Below are positions 18,685 to 27,862 of a stretch of DNA of 64,000 nt, in pieces. The notes beneath the pieces are model-generated. The model saw only the letters and a list, made by a program, of their open reading frames with translations. It was not told where the DNA came from and ran no database searches. Both the position numbers and the translations under genes were made by a program. Source of the stretch: Phycisphaerae bacterium RAS1. GTDB lineage: Bacteria; Planctomycetota; Phycisphaerae; UBA1845; Fen-1342. The first letter of the stretch is position 1. Every line of letters starts with the position of its first letter. The stretch is from positions 1-64,000 of the forward strand of contig SMLU01000001.1 in the NCBI GenBank assembly GCA_007859745.1, in the 5' to 3' direction.

Positions 18685-20487
18685 TCAACGGTCCGCACGC
18701 GCTCGAATTCCCGCCTGAGCCGGGGCGAAGTCCGGATCCAACTGAAGCGCTCGCTCGAAGCTCCGGCGCGCCTCCGCCGATCTCCCCTGCGCGGCCAAGG
18801 CATGGCCGACGTAGACATGCATCGCCGCCAGGTCCGGCCGCAGCCGGCACGCTTCCCGATAGTGATCCAGCGCGCTTGTGAATTGCTGCTGGGCCATGCA
18901 CAGCGCGCCCAGGTTCTGATGCGCTAAAAACGCGTACGATGGATGCTCTCGCAGCACGCGGCGGTATTGGTCGGCGGCCTCGTCGAGGCGTCCGCGATAC
19001 GCCAGCACGTTTCCGACCCCCATCATCGCCGGCGCGTAGTCCGGCTTCTGTTCGAGCGCCCGCTTGAATGCGGCATCAGCGTCGGCCAGGCGATCCAGCC
19101 GGGCCAGTTCGTTTGCCAGGAAGTTCCAGCTTCGCCAGTTGCCCGGTCGCACGGACGTGGCTGAAGTCCAGATCGCAAGTGCGGAGTCATAATCGCTGTT
19201 TCGTCGGACGGTTGCCGCGCCGAGCGAGACGATCAGCAGGCCCGCGAGCGTCGGGCCGACCAGCCGCGCCGCCGCGCCGCCGCGTAACGCCCGCCCCGCC
19301 CGCCAGAGCGCAAAGCCAACGAGAACGCATGGAGCAAGCAGCGGCAGGTACATGCGATACTCACAGGCGATCTCGCGGATGGGCAGGACGCTCGAAGAGG
19401 GCGCGAGCGTGGCAAAAAACCACGCGCCGCACAGCGAAACCGGGCTGCGCCGATAGAGCCCCCAAGCCGTGGCTGCGAGAAGCGCCAGAACAAGCAATCC
19501 AGGCAGCAGCACGTCCCCGGGCGAACCAGCGATCGGCCAGTCGTAATAATCGACGCATTGCGGCCACGGCCACACGACCAGTCGCAGATAGTGGACAATC
19601 ACGCCCGCCTGCGTAAGCAAGTACGTCCAGCTTGTCAGTCCTTCCAGCCCAAAGCCGGTCGTCACGCCGCGCGGACTTGAGACCACGAGCGCCGCCAGCA
19701 CCGCCCACGTCGCCGCCAGCCCGCAATAGAGCCGCCAGCGCGCCCGTAGCGCGCTCGCGAACGTCCCCGAGACAAGGCTGCGGTCGAGCAGCAGCAGAAC
19801 TAGCGGCGCCGTGACCATCGTCTCCTTGGTCGCCATCCCCAGCGCGCACGCCGCAACCGCGACAATCTGCCAGCGCCGCCTGGCGCGAGCCTCGTCGTAG
19901 GAAAGCAGCTCGCCGGCGCTCGGCGCCATGCCGCCGCGCACCGCGGCGTAGAGCGTGAGCGCGTAGAACATCCCCATCAGCGATTCGCAGCGCTTGGCGA
20001 TGTAGGTCACGCTTTCGGTCTGAAGCGGATGAACCGCCCAGAGCAGCGCGGATGCCAGTGCGATCGGCAGCGCCGCGCCCGGCCAGCGAATGGCGAAAAT
20101 CGGCCAGGACAGAAGACGACGCAGAAACCCGAACAGCAATAGCGCCGTCAAAGCGTGAATTGCGATGTTGACCAGGTGATAGCCGACCGTGCTGCGCACG
20201 CCATCCACGGCGTAGTTGAGGGCGAAACTGAGGCTGAGTACCGGCCGTCCGCTCGTCAGCGTGTCGGGCGGAGCCGTCAGGAAGCGCGAGAGCGGCCAGA
20301 GCCGCCGCAGGTGCGGCGCCTCCACGATGCCTTCGACGTCGTCGAATATGAATGGCGAGGATGCCGAACGGACGTACGCCGCAAGAACGACCGCGACGAT
20401 CAGAAATCGCGCCGTCAGCAGCGCGCCCGGCGACGCCGAATTCGCCGTGGTGTTGTGCGCAGGTCGCGAAGCGACGTGGTCTCGCAT
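18685..20487 (-). CDS. TMTC-like polytopic membrane protein with C-terminal TPR repeats
   Basis: 600 residues. The N-terminal 420 residues have about ten hydrophobic segments; the first external loop has SSPFIFDDVEGIV, an acidic FDD motif as in GT-C fold glycosyltransferases, and later TYIAKRCESLMGMFYALTLY and IACEYRMYLPLLAP, both typical of the TMTC/O-mannosyltransferase-like bacterial family. Residues about 440-595 form four TPRs (ADAAFKRALEQKPDYAPAMM, DEAADQYRRVLREHPSYAF and so on). Probable role: protein or glycan modification at the membrane; substrate unknown. It stands alone between repeat-filled gaps. Confidence 0.78.
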   Translation of the reverse strand: MRDHVASRPAHNTTANSASPGALLTARFLIVAVVLAAYVRSASSPFIFDDVEGIVEAPHLRRLWPLSRFLTAPPDTLTSGRPVLSLSFALNYAVDGVRSTVGYHLVNIAIHALTALLLFGFLRRLLSWPIFAIRWPGAALPIALASALLWAVHPLQTESVTYIAKRCESLMGMFYALTLYAAVRGGMAPSAGELLSYDEARARRRWQIVAVAACALGMATKETMVTAPLVLLLLDRSLVSGTFASALRARWRLYCGLAATWAVLAALVVSSPRGVTTGFGLEGLTSWTYLLTQAGVIVHYLRLVVWPWPQCVDYYDWPIAGSPGDVLLPGLLVLALLAATAWGLYRRSPVSLCGAWFFATLAPSSSVLPIREIACEYRMYLPLLAPCVLVGFALWRAGRALRGGAAARLVGPTLAGLLIVSLGAATVRRNSDYDSALAIWTSATSVRPGNWRSWNFLANELARLDRLADADAAFKRALEQKPDYAPAMMGVGNVLAYRGRLDEAADQYRRVLREHPSYAFLAHQNLGALCMAQQQFTSALDHYREACRLRPDLAAMHVYVGHALAAQGRSAEARRSFERALQLDPDFAPAQAGIRARADR

Positions 20488-20586
20488 CGGCGGGACTGTA
20501 TCGGTCGTGCCTACGGTTCACAACATAGCACCCAAGCTGGACCAGTAGGGCGCATTCCGATAGACGTTGCGATAGGCGGCGTCTTT

Positions 20587-20683
20587 CCGAACCCGCCGCG
20601 CCAAGCGGCGGGTTGACGATCGCTAGCGATCGGCGTCCCACAGACCGCGTACGTCACCCGGCCGCTTGGCGCGGGGGGTTCGG
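20587..20683. repeat. 97-bp composite family-D element
   Basis: Begins ccgaacccgccgcgccaagc and ends with its near-inverse gccgcttggcgcg...ggttcgg, enclosing an asymmetric centre with gacgatcg...cgtcc. It is exactly as long as the copies at 27034, 38442 and 46138. Conserved flanks (tccgatagacgttgcgatag before, atcgccgcctgaaaccggat after) are shared with the 38442 copy. The rest of the gap 20488-20836 shows no gene. Confidence 0.85.
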
Positions 20684-20836
20684 ACGGATCGCCGCCTGAA
20701 ACCGGATGCACCCTGACCACGTCCGCCCGCGGCCGTTTGCCATCGACCGGCGGCGGGGCGATACTGATCCCATCCAGGTGCGCGTGCGATCCTCGTACGG
20801 GCCGCGGCGCGATACGCCTGACCCGGACCAGCCGCC

Positions 20837-22195
20837 ATGACGCGCCGCAACCAGGACTTCATGCTCGGCACGGTCATCCTGGCGATGCTCGCCCTGTTCC
20901 TGGGCACGTTCCTGTTCCTCTATCCGCTGGCGCGCGTCGGCGGACAACTCATCACCGTCCACTTTCCGAGCACGATGTACGTCGCACCGCTCACGGCCGG
21001 CAGCCCGGTGATGATCAGCGGTGCGATCCAGATCGGCGCGGTCAAATCCGTCGCGCTGCAACAGGTCGCCACGCCGCAACTCGAGCGCGCCGCCGGCGGT
21101 CCGCTGGTTGAGACCGTCATCGTCGTCATCGCCGACATCAACGAGAACGTCCCGCTCAACATGGATTGCATCTTTGCGACCGATCAGCCGCCGGTCGGCG
21201 GCGGCGGCATGCTGGTTCTGCTGGACGTCGGCACGCCCGGCAAGCCCCTGCCGCCCGGCACGCCGATCCGCGGCCAGCCCGCGGCAAGCCTGAACGCGGC
21301 CATCGGGCAGCTCTCGCGGCGGCTGCTGGCGCCCGGCGGCATGGTCGATCGCATCGACGTGATGCTGGACCCCCGCTCCGAAGGCTCGGCGATGTTCAAG
21401 GTGTACGCCAGCCTCAACGACCTGAACGCCATGACGGCCGAGCTCCGAAACCAGCTTACGCCGTCCGAGCGGCTGACGCTCCTGGGAAAGCTGAACGGCC
21501 TGCTCGACGACCTGAACGCGACCACCGGCGCGCTGCGCGAGCAAACGTCGCTGGGCAACGGCGCGGGCCTGCTGACGAAGGTGCATTCCGCGTTTGACAA
21601 GGTCAGTGAAGGCCTGAGCGAGGCGACCGAGCTGCTCAAGAGCAGCAAGCCGCCGCTGCTGGGCGCGCTGGCGAGCATCGAACGGGCGACGGCGACGCTC
21701 GAACGCGACATGATCACGCCGCTGGCGGCCGAATTCCGCCGCGACGACGCCGCCGCGCTGCTCGCCAAGCTGCACGTCGCGATGGACTCGGTGACGTCGT
21801 CGCTGGCGGAGCTGGAAAAGGCGGCCGGCGCCGGGCAGCGGCTGGTGGCGTTGAACGCCCCGGCGGTGGAGGAGACGCTCGAGAACGTGCGCGAAATGAG
21901 CGAGGAGCTGCGCCGCGCCAGCCTGGAAGTGCGCCTGAATCCGTCCAAGTTGATCTGGGGCCCGGAGCCGGAGCAGAAACAGAAAACGCCCGTGTTTGAG
22001 GCGGCACGCAATTTCGCCGAAGCCGCCACGCAACTCGACCAGGCCGCGGCCCGGCTCGAGGCGGTGTGGGCGGCGTCGGAGAGCCGCGGCAGCGCCGCCG
22101 CCGACGCCGACCTGCAGATGATCCGCGACGCGGTGAAGGCGTCCTTCGAGCGTTTCCGCCGCGCCGAAACCTATCTCTATGACAAGATGAAATAA
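20837..22195 (+). CDS. MCE/MlaD-domain membrane-anchored protein
   Basis: 452 residues: one N-terminal transmembrane helix (about 10-30, LGTVILAMLALFLGTFLFLY), then an MCE domain (about 38-150) with VHFPSTMYVAPLTAGSPVMI and GAIQIGAVKSV, then a long helical region rich in Leu/Ala heptads (about 190-445). This is the layout of MlaD-type proteins, which bind lipids and bridge an inner-membrane ABC transporter to the outer membrane. No MlaE/MlaF partner is visible here. The next gene starts 11 bases downstream, suggesting co-transcription. Confidence 0.8.
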   Translation: MTRRNQDFMLGTVILAMLALFLGTFLFLYPLARVGGQLITVHFPSTMYVAPLTAGSPVMISGAIQIGAVKSVALQQVATPQLERAAGGPLVETVIVVIADINENVPLNMDCIFATDQPPVGGGGMLVLLDVGTPGKPLPPGTPIRGQPAASLNAAIGQLSRRLLAPGGMVDRIDVMLDPRSEGSAMFKVYASLNDLNAMTAELRNQLTPSERLTLLGKLNGLLDDLNATTGALREQTSLGNGAGLLTKVHSAFDKVSEGLSEATELLKSSKPPLLGALASIERATATLERDMITPLAAEFRRDDAAALLAKLHVAMDSVTSSLAELEKAAGAGQRLVALNAPAVEETLENVREMSEELRRASLEVRLNPSKLIWGPEPEQKQKTPVFEAARNFAEAATQLDQAAARLEAVWAASESRGSAAADADLQMIRDAVKASFERFRRAETYLYDKMK

Positions 22196-22206
22196 GGCGG
22201 CGGCGC

Positions 22207-23295
22207 ATGCCCGAGCTGCACGACCTCTTGATTGTCGGCGGCGGGCCGGCCGGGGCGGCGGCGGCGCTGCGCGCCCGGCAGCTCGGCCTCGACGTGGTCA
22301 TCCTCGACAAGCACACTTTTCCCCGCGCGCGCGCCTGCACCGGTTGGATCGGTCCGCACGGCGTGGCCCTGTCGGGCGAGTGCGGGTTGACGGCCAGAAA
22401 AGCCGGGGCGACCGAGTTTTCCGCGATCACGCTTCATTCGTGGGATTTCAAGCGCCGGGCGCAGATCAAGGACCCGTCATTCCGCGGCTGGCTGGTCGAC
22501 CGGTCCGCATTTGATCACGCGCTGCTGAAATGCGCCCAGAAGGCCGGCGCCGTCGCCAGGCTCGCCACCGACTGCACCGGGTTGCGGCTCGGCGAAACGT
22601 CGGCCAGCGTCCTTACTGGGTCCGCCGGTGAATTCGCGGCCCGCGTCGTGTTCGTCGCCGACGGCAGCGGATCCGAGATCATGCGCATTTCCGGCGTAAC
22701 CGGGGTTGCGGCGACCTCCGCGCATGCGGCGCTCGTGGATTGTGAGAGCGCTGTTTCAGAATCAGGGATCGAAGTCGTCCTGGGCGCCCGGCGCGTTACG
22801 CACTTGGCCACGCTGGTTCGCATCGGGAAAACAGCCCGCGTGTCGCTGCTGACGCGCGATGCATCGGCGCCTGCCGCTGAGCAGCTTGGCGAGCTGATCG
22901 CCGGCGGCCGGGGCGCCCTGCGGCTGGGTGACGCGCTGGGCAAGATCATCGGGGCGCCGAGCGTCGCCGGCGCCGCGCTGGACATCGAGTCGCACGTCGG
23001 CAAGCGGACCCTCCTGATCGGCGACGCGGGCGGCTTCGTCTCCGCCTTCAGCCACGAAGGGGTCTATCCGGCGATGAAGAGCGGCTGGATTGCAGCCCAG
23101 GTCGCGGCCCGCGCGCTGCAAGCGCCGCTGCTGCAGGACGAGCTGGCGGGCTTTGGCGCGGCGTGGCGCGTCGAGCTGGCCGAGTACCTGCGGATGCCGA
23201 ATACCGATCTGTCGCTGCTGGCGCCGCTGGTGTTCAGCAACGCGCAGATGTCCAAGCGCGTCGCGGCGGCGTTCCTCCTGGGGCAGGGATTCTGA
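22207..23295 (+). CDS. FAD-dependent oxidoreductase, geranylgeranyl-reductase-like
   Basis: 362 residues beginning PELHDLLIVGGGPAGAAAAL, a GxGxxG dinucleotide-binding motif of the p-hydroxybenzoate hydroxylase/GGR superfamily, with KHTFPRARACTGWIGPHGVA after it and the second FAD motif LLIGDAGGFVSAFSHEGVYP at about 275. Typical relatives reduce isoprenoid chains of lipids or hydroxylate aromatics. The gene follows the MCE protein by 11 bases and is 82 bases before def, so a lipid-related role is plausible but not shown. Confidence 0.8.
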   Translation: MPELHDLLIVGGGPAGAAAALRARQLGLDVVILDKHTFPRARACTGWIGPHGVALSGECGLTARKAGATEFSAITLHSWDFKRRAQIKDPSFRGWLVDRSAFDHALLKCAQKAGAVARLATDCTGLRLGETSASVLTGSAGEFAARVVFVADGSGSEIMRISGVTGVAATSAHAALVDCESAVSESGIEVVLGARRVTHLATLVRIGKTARVSLLTRDASAPAAEQLGELIAGGRGALRLGDALGKIIGAPSVAGAALDIESHVGKRTLLIGDAGGFVSAFSHEGVYPAMKSGWIAAQVAARALQAPLLQDELAGFGAAWRVELAEYLRMPNTDLSLLAPLVFSNAQMSKRVAAAFLLGQGF

Positions 23296-23377
23296 CCAAC
23301 TGCGGCGGCGCGCGCGGGCCGTCGGCATAAATCACGGCTCGCCGTACAATCATGCGCCGACTTTGAACGGAGAGCGC

Positions 23378-23920
23378 TTGAAGATCGATCTCGACAAACT
23401 CACGATCGTCCACTACCCCGACCCGCGGCTGCGCACGCCCTGCCAGTCCATCACGCATTTCGGCGACTGGATCGACCGGCTCGCCGAGCGCATGCGCGCG
23501 ATCCTGAAGGAGTCGAAGGGCGTCGGCCTTGCGGCGCCGCAGGTCGGACTGCCGATCCGCCTCTTCATCATGAACATGACCGGCGAGGAGAAGGACGCCG
23601 AGACGTTCGTCAATCCCGTGCTGCGTAACCTGCGCGGGACGATTGAAGCGGAGGAAGGCTGTCTTTCGATGCCGCAGATTCACGTCCAGGTGCGCCGCGC
23701 CGCGACCTGCACGCTCTCCGCCCAGGACGCACGCGGAAACCCGGTCGAAATGGACGGCGCCGAATGGCGCTGCCGCGTCTGGCAGCATGAAACCGATCAT
23801 CTCAACGGCGTGCTGATTACCGATCGCATGGGCCCCGGCGACCGCATCGCGACACGCCGCCAGCTCATGGAGCTGGAGCGAGCGTTCAAGGCGACCCGCG
23901 CCGGGGCATCGAGCCTGTAG
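23378..23920 (+). CDS. def: Peptide deformylase
   Basis: 180 residues from a TTG start at 23378 (ACGGAGAG just upstream; the longer in-frame extension back to 23090 overlaps the preceding gene). All three metal-site motifs are present: GVGLAAPQVG, EGCLSMP (Cys ligand) and QHETDHLNG (two His ligands and catalytic Glu). Removes the formyl group from nascent proteins at the ribosome exit. No fmt gene is adjacent in this window. Confidence 0.95.
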   Translation: MKIDLDKLTIVHYPDPRLRTPCQSITHFGDWIDRLAERMRAILKESKGVGLAAPQVGLPIRLFIMNMTGEEKDAETFVNPVLRNLRGTIEAEEGCLSMPQIHVQVRRAATCTLSAQDARGNPVEMDGAEWRCRVWQHETDHLNGVLITDRMGPGDRIATRRQLMELERAFKATRAGASSL

Positions 23921-23961
23921 GAAAACCGGAGAGTGCGGGCGTCCGCGCGTGGGAACAAATT

Positions 23962-24025
23962 GGGTGGGACGGGCGTCTCGCCCGTCCCCGCGGTCTTACG
24001 AACGGGCAAGATGCCCGTTCCACCC
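23962..24025. repeat. 64-bp family-C palindromic element
   Basis: Two facing hairpins, gggacgggcgtctcgcccgt and aacgggcaagatgcccgtt, total 64 bases from gggtggg to caccc. Same length and layout as 8769-8832 and 50652-50715. It separates the convergent def and lgt genes. Confidence 0.85.
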
Positions 24026-24101
24026 GAAGAAGTTCGCAGGCTCTCCCGCACGCAATCCCCCTGGCTCAGACGGTCGTGCGCCCGAGCCGGCCGCCGATCC
24101 G

Positions 24102-25286
24102 CTATTTTTTTGCCGCCGCCTTCGCGGCCACTTTCGCCACGACGGGCTCCGGCTCCGGTTCAAACAGCCGCGCCGTCGGCGCACGCGGCGGCAGGCTGCG
24201 CAGTGCGATCAGGCAGATGACGGCGATGGCGGTGAAACAGATCGCGAGGAACTGGGAAATTGTGAAGATTCCGAAGACGTCCTTCGGATTGTCCACGCGC
24301 ACGGTCTCGAGCAGCCAGCGCGAGGTCGGCTCCACCAGGAACAGCGCGCAGATCACCTGTCCGTCGCGCGTGCGGCGTTTGTAAAGCTCGTTTAGCGCGA
24401 AGGCCAACAGCACCAGCCCGGCCGTGGCATAGAGCTGGGCCGGATGCACCGTTGACGACGTATGCGGCGCGGCCAGCGCCCGCATCTGCTCGATCGTAAG
24501 ACCGTATTTCTTCATGTTGTGCCGCACATCGCCGAACTTGCCGGCGAAACTCAGCGCGTCGAGCTTCGTTTGCAGCTCTTCGCGCTCAGCCGGGTCAGTC
24601 GCGCTCTTCAGCTTCTGCCGAAGCTCGACCTCCTTCTGGTCCAGCTTGCCCTGCTCGCGCTCGGCCGCCGCCAGCTCCTGCGGCGTCGCCGCCAGGCTCT
24701 CGCGCGAGATCGGGTTCGGGATTCCCTGCGGGAAGTAGATCAACTCCTGCGGCAGCCCGGTGCCCGGCTCGCGGGCGGCCCAGTGCTCAACCATGGCGTT
24801 GCTGCCGTAGGGGAACTGCACGGTCCACGGCAGCGTGCACACGCCGCCCCAGCAGCAGCCGTTCAGAAAACAGCCGACGCGTCCAAACGCCTGCCCCAGC
24901 GCCACCGACGGCGCGATGATGTCGAGGTACCAGCGGGTCGAGTGCTTCCAGCGCCAGAAGTAATAGAGCACGCCCACCGTCGCCAGCAGGAAGCCGCCAT
25001 AGAACTCCAGCCCGCCCTTGCTGACGTCGAGTATCTCCCAGAGGCGCCGCTGCCAGGTGGGGAAGATCATGTAGTGATCCCAGTAGTGGATCACGTACAT
25101 CGCGCGGCAACCGACGATCCCGCCGATCAGGCCGATGAAGCCGCAGTTCAGAATCACGTCCGGATTGGCGCCGGACCGCTCGGCCCGCTTGACCGCCCAC
25201 CAGATTCCCAAAAGAAAGCCCAAAGTCAGCATCAGCCCATAGCCGGGCACGCTGAAACCCAGGAACTTGAAGACGACAGGCATCAT
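24102..25286 (-). CDS. lgt: Prolipoprotein diacylglyceryl transferase with a charged insertion
   Basis: 394 residues, against 260-300 for the usual enzyme. Core motifs: PGYGLMLTLGFLLGIWWA, GGLEFYGGFLLA, the signature region GQAFGRVGCFLNGCCWG, and HPAQLYATAGLVLLAFAL. Lgt is an integral inner-membrane enzyme that transfers diacylglycerol from phosphatidylglycerol to the lipobox Cys. An insertion of roughly 90 residues (about 190-285; charged, coiled-coil-like, QELAAAEREQGKLDQKEVEL) separates the signature from the HPAQLY helix. The C-terminus ends in a VAKVAAKAAAKK tail. Confidence 0.93.
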   Translation of the reverse strand: MMPVVFKFLGFSVPGYGLMLTLGFLLGIWWAVKRAERSGANPDVILNCGFIGLIGGIVGCRAMYVIHYWDHYMIFPTWQRRLWEILDVSKGGLEFYGGFLLATVGVLYYFWRWKHSTRWYLDIIAPSVALGQAFGRVGCFLNGCCWGGVCTLPWTVQFPYGSNAMVEHWAAREPGTGLPQELIYFPQGIPNPISRESLAATPQELAAAEREQGKLDQKEVELRQKLKSATDPAEREELQTKLDALSFAGKFGDVRHNMKKYGLTIEQMRALAAPHTSSTVHPAQLYATAGLVLLAFALNELYKRRTRDGQVICALFLVEPTSRWLLETVRVDNPKDVFGIFTISQFLAICFTAIAVICLIALRSLPPRAPTARLFEPEPEPVVAKVAAKAAAKK

Positions 25287-25335
25287 GCGGATTCAGGCCC
25301 TCGCGAACCGTCCCGGCAACCACGAACCGACTCTG

Positions 25336-25413
25336 TAGCGTCGGCACTCCGTGGCCGACGCCGAATTCGGGTGATGCTTGGACACACCGTCGGCCACAGA
25401 GGGCCGACGCTAC
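25336..25413. repeat. Inverted pair of family-B repeats
   Basis: gtagcgtcggcactccgtgg and, inverted, ccacagagggccgacgctac about 50 bases on, forming a potential long hairpin between lgt and panC. Confidence 0.75.
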
Positions 25414-25435
25414 CAGAGACCGCCGAGGTCGAATC

Positions 25436-26296
25436 CTATGCTCCCGCCTCGCGCGGGTCTACCCGAATGTTGTCGATCAGCCGCGTCGCGCCGAAGCGCA
25501 CCGCCGCCGCAATCAGCACGGCGCGCTCAACGTGTTCCACCGGCTGGAGTGTTTCCGCATCCACAACGCTGAGGTAGTCCACCGCCGTCGGTCGCACCGC
25601 CGTGACCACGGCGGCCATATGTCGCTCGAGCGCGTCGGCGCGCCGCTCTCCGGCCGCGATCTCCGTGCGCGCCGCCTGCAACGCCCGGCTGATCGCCGTC
25701 GCCCGCCGGCGTTCATCCTCGGACAAATACGCGTTGCGGCTGCTGAGCGCCAGACCGTCCGCTTCGCGCACGATCGGACAGCCGATCACGTCCACCGGCA
25801 TATCCAGATCGCGGACCATCTGGCGGATGACCGCCAGTTGCTGGGCGTCCTTTTCTCCAAAGTAGGCCGCGTCGGGCCGGACGATGTTCAGCAGCTTCGC
25901 CACGACGGTGGCGACGCCGTCGAAGTGTCCCGGCCGAAACGGTCCGCAGAGCGTGTCGGTCAGCTTCGCGACGTGAATCACCGTCACCGCGCCGGGCGGG
26001 TACATGTCCTCAACCGATGGGAGAAAGACCGCGTCGACCCGCGCCGCGCGGCAGATGCCCAGGTCGCCTTGCTCGTCGCGCGGGTAACGGGCGAAGTCCT
26101 CGCCGGGGCCGAATTGCAGCGGATTGACGAAAATGCTGACGACGACGAATGCGCCGTCGCGCTCGGCCGCGTCGATGAGCGAGACATGTCCGCGATGCAG
26201 CGCGCCCATCGTCGGCACAAAACCGATCCGGCGCTCGGCCCGGCGGGCGGCGTCGATACAGGCGCGCGTGTCGTGAATCGTGCGAAGTTCGTTCAT
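25436..26296 (-). CDS. panC: Pantothenate synthetase
   Basis: 286 residues from the ATG at 26296 (MNELRTIHD); an ATG six codons upstream lies at a repeat boundary and lacks a ribosome-binding site. Family motifs: FVPTMGALHRGHVSLI (contains the HxGH nucleotide-binding motif), VVSIFVNPLQFGPGEDFARY-type segment, YFGEKDAQQLAVIRQMVRDL and ALSSRNAYLSEDER. Joins pantoate and beta-alanine using ATP in coenzyme A synthesis. No panB/panD adjacent. Confidence 0.96.
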   Translation of the reverse strand: MNELRTIHDTRACIDAARRAERRIGFVPTMGALHRGHVSLIDAAERDGAFVVVSIFVNPLQFGPGEDFARYPRDEQGDLGICRAARVDAVFLPSVEDMYPPGAVTVIHVAKLTDTLCGPFRPGHFDGVATVVAKLLNIVRPDAAYFGEKDAQQLAVIRQMVRDLDMPVDVIGCPIVREADGLALSSRNAYLSEDERRRATAISRALQAARTEIAAGERRADALERHMAAVVTAVRPTAVDYLSVVDAETLQPVEHVERAVLIAAAVRFGATRLIDNIRVDPREAGA

Positions 26297-26315
26297 CGTC
26301 CCGGCCGAACACATG

Positions 26316-26436
26316 GGTAGGGTGGGTTGAGCAAAGCGAAACCCACCATCATCGCTTCTGCCTGTGACCGCTCCGACGGGTGCTTTGTTTCGCTCCGGTC
26401 GCGGTGGGTTTCGCTTCGCTCAACCCACCCTACCGC
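26316..26436. repeat. Inverted pair of 'GGGTGGGTTGAGC' family-H repeats
   Basis: ggtagggtgggttgagcaaa gcgaaaccc at 26316 and its inverse gggtttcgcttcgctcaacc caccctacc at about 26405. This type of intergenic repeat is widespread in environmental bacteria. It fills the space between panC and the next gene. Confidence 0.85.
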
Positions 26437-26454
26437 GACCGCCTGCCGCCACCG

Positions 26455-26958
26455 CTACCGCTTCTCGATCTTCGGCTTGTTCTCCAGCGTCTGCGACACA
26501 TACGTATAAAACTGCCGCTCCTCCGGCGTGCCCGCCGTGCGGTTCACGATCTTGCCGGTCGCATCAAGAACCAAGAACAGCGGCTGATTCTCGTAACCAT
26601 AGCGCAGGGCCGTTTCGTCGTTGCGGCGGACCGCTTTGCGGACGCAAACCATCTGCGCCAGGGGCACGCGCGCCCAACGTTTGGTGAATACTTCGCGCTC
26701 ATTCCGCTCAGCCGCGGGCGTACCCGCCTCGTACAAGTACACGAGGATGAGCTGCTGGTGCGGAGCCGCCGATTGGAGGGCCAGCGCAATGTCGCCCTCG
26801 ATCCAGCCCACCGGCGGCCCGCCCTGGCTGCGCAGCTCGTTCACCGCGTATCCACCGCCAAAGAGCACCAGCACCGCGATCCACAACCACCACGGCGCCC
26901 GCCGGCGCGCCGGCGGCTCACGCGGCGGAGCTTCGGATGTGTTCAGTTCGCTGCTCAA
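26455..26958 (-). CDS. Membrane-anchored thioredoxin-fold-like protein lacking a CxxC
   Basis: 167 residues: a Pro/Arg-rich start, one transmembrane helix (WWLWIAVLVLFGGGYAV, about 23-40), then a domain with the thioredoxin pattern of strands and helices (LILVYLYEAGTP, a helix EVFTKRWARV, and ENQPLFLVLDATGKIV with a probable cis-Pro). The CxxC position is replaced (EAGTPAAE), so redox activity through that site is unlikely. Fold assignment is by pattern only. A single gene flanked by repeats. Confidence 0.55.
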   Translation of the reverse strand: MSSELNTSEAPPREPPARRRAPWWLWIAVLVLFGGGYAVNELRSQGGPPVGWIEGDIALALQSAAPHQQLILVYLYEAGTPAAERNEREVFTKRWARVPLAQMVCVRKAVRRNDETALRYGYENQPLFLVLDATGKIVNRTAGTPEERQFYTYVSQTLENKPKIEKR

Positions 26959-27033
26959 ATTGATTTCGCGCGAATGTAGCTGCGCCCGGCGGCAGCCGCA
27001 ACTATGCCAGGCAGACGCCGCCGGGCCGTTTGT

Positions 27034-27163
27034 CCGAACCCGCCGCGCCAGGCGGACGGTTGACGATCGTAGGCCAGCGGCGCCTCACAGGCCGGGGACG
27101 TCAACCCGCCGCTTGGCGCGGCGGGTTCGGACGGATAACCCCGCTGCTTGGCGCAGCGGGTTC
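27034..27163. repeat. 97-bp family-D element plus an extra half copy
   Basis: 27034-27130 is a 97-base family-D element (ccgaacccgccgcgccaggc ... gcggcgggttcgg) with central aggccggggacgtcaac. A further half unit, ccgctgcttggcgcagcggg, follows at 27141-27163. Confidence 0.85.
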
Positions 27164-27168
27164 GGAAA

Positions 27169-27810
27169 TCACCGACCGATGCCGTGGGCGTATTCAATCA
27201 TGTACACGCCGCGCTGGTCGATCCCGATCCGCGCCGTCCCTCCGCCCGGCACACGCTCCAGAGCCTCCGACACGCGGCTGATGGTCGGGCCTTCGTCGCC
27301 CGCGTGCGGCCAGCGCTGCAAAATGCGAATAATCGATGCGCCGATCCAGCCGTGTGCATCGCGAATGAGCTTCTCGCCCTCAACGGCGGTCAGCTCATCG
27401 GCGACGGCCCGCAGCGTGTCAATCGGCCCGCTGCCTTCCAGCCGCGCAAGATGTGGGTCGATCTCGGCCCGGAAGCGCACGCCCGTCTCGACCTTGAAGC
27501 CGTAGTGGCGCTCGAAGCGCGTCGTCTGCAGCTTGGCCGCGATGCGCTGGTCGCGCGTCAACAGCACCACAATGGCGTCCGTCCGGCCGGTTATGTCGCT
27601 TACCAAGCAGCACACGCCCGGCGCGGTGCGGCGCGTGGCGTCCGCCGGAAGGACGCGCTCAACCGTTTTCCATTCCTGGCCGATCTGGAAACGGTCGTAG
27701 GCCCAGTTCGAGCAGCCCGAGAGCAGGCAGCACGCCGCGGCGAGAATGATCGACGCACCGCGCGCGGGTTCCGCGCGCCGCGCGGCGCGATGGAGCACTG
27801 GAGTCGTCAT
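27169..27810 (-). CDS. Putative lipoprotein of unknown function
   Basis: 213 residues from the ATG at 27810. Signal peptide with lipobox: ASIILAAACCLLSGC then SNWAYDRFQIGQEWKTVERV. No family recognised. A TTG in the same frame just after the rsmD stop (27861) would add 17 residues and couple translation to rsmD, but the hydrophobic signal fits the later ATG better. It is the gene downstream of rsmD on the same strand. Confidence 0.6.
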   Translation of the reverse strand: MTTPVLHRAARRAEPARGASIILAAACCLLSGCSNWAYDRFQIGQEWKTVERVLPADATRRTAPGVCCLVSDITGRTDAIVVLLTRDQRIAAKLQTTRFERHYGFKVETGVRFRAEIDPHLARLEGSGPIDTLRAVADELTAVEGEKLIRDAHGWIGASIIRILQRWPHAGDEGPTISRVSEALERVPGGGTARIGIDQRGVYMIEYAHGIGR

Positions 27811-27862
27811 GCCGGATTTATCGGGGAGCACGTCGCCGCGAGCAAGGGTGAGCCGCCGCAAT

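Noticed and set aside
23090-23377. 96-residue N-terminal extension of peptide deformylase
   Set aside because: It overlaps the flavoprotein gene out of frame; the TTG at 23378 has a ribosome-binding site and gives the normal enzyme length.
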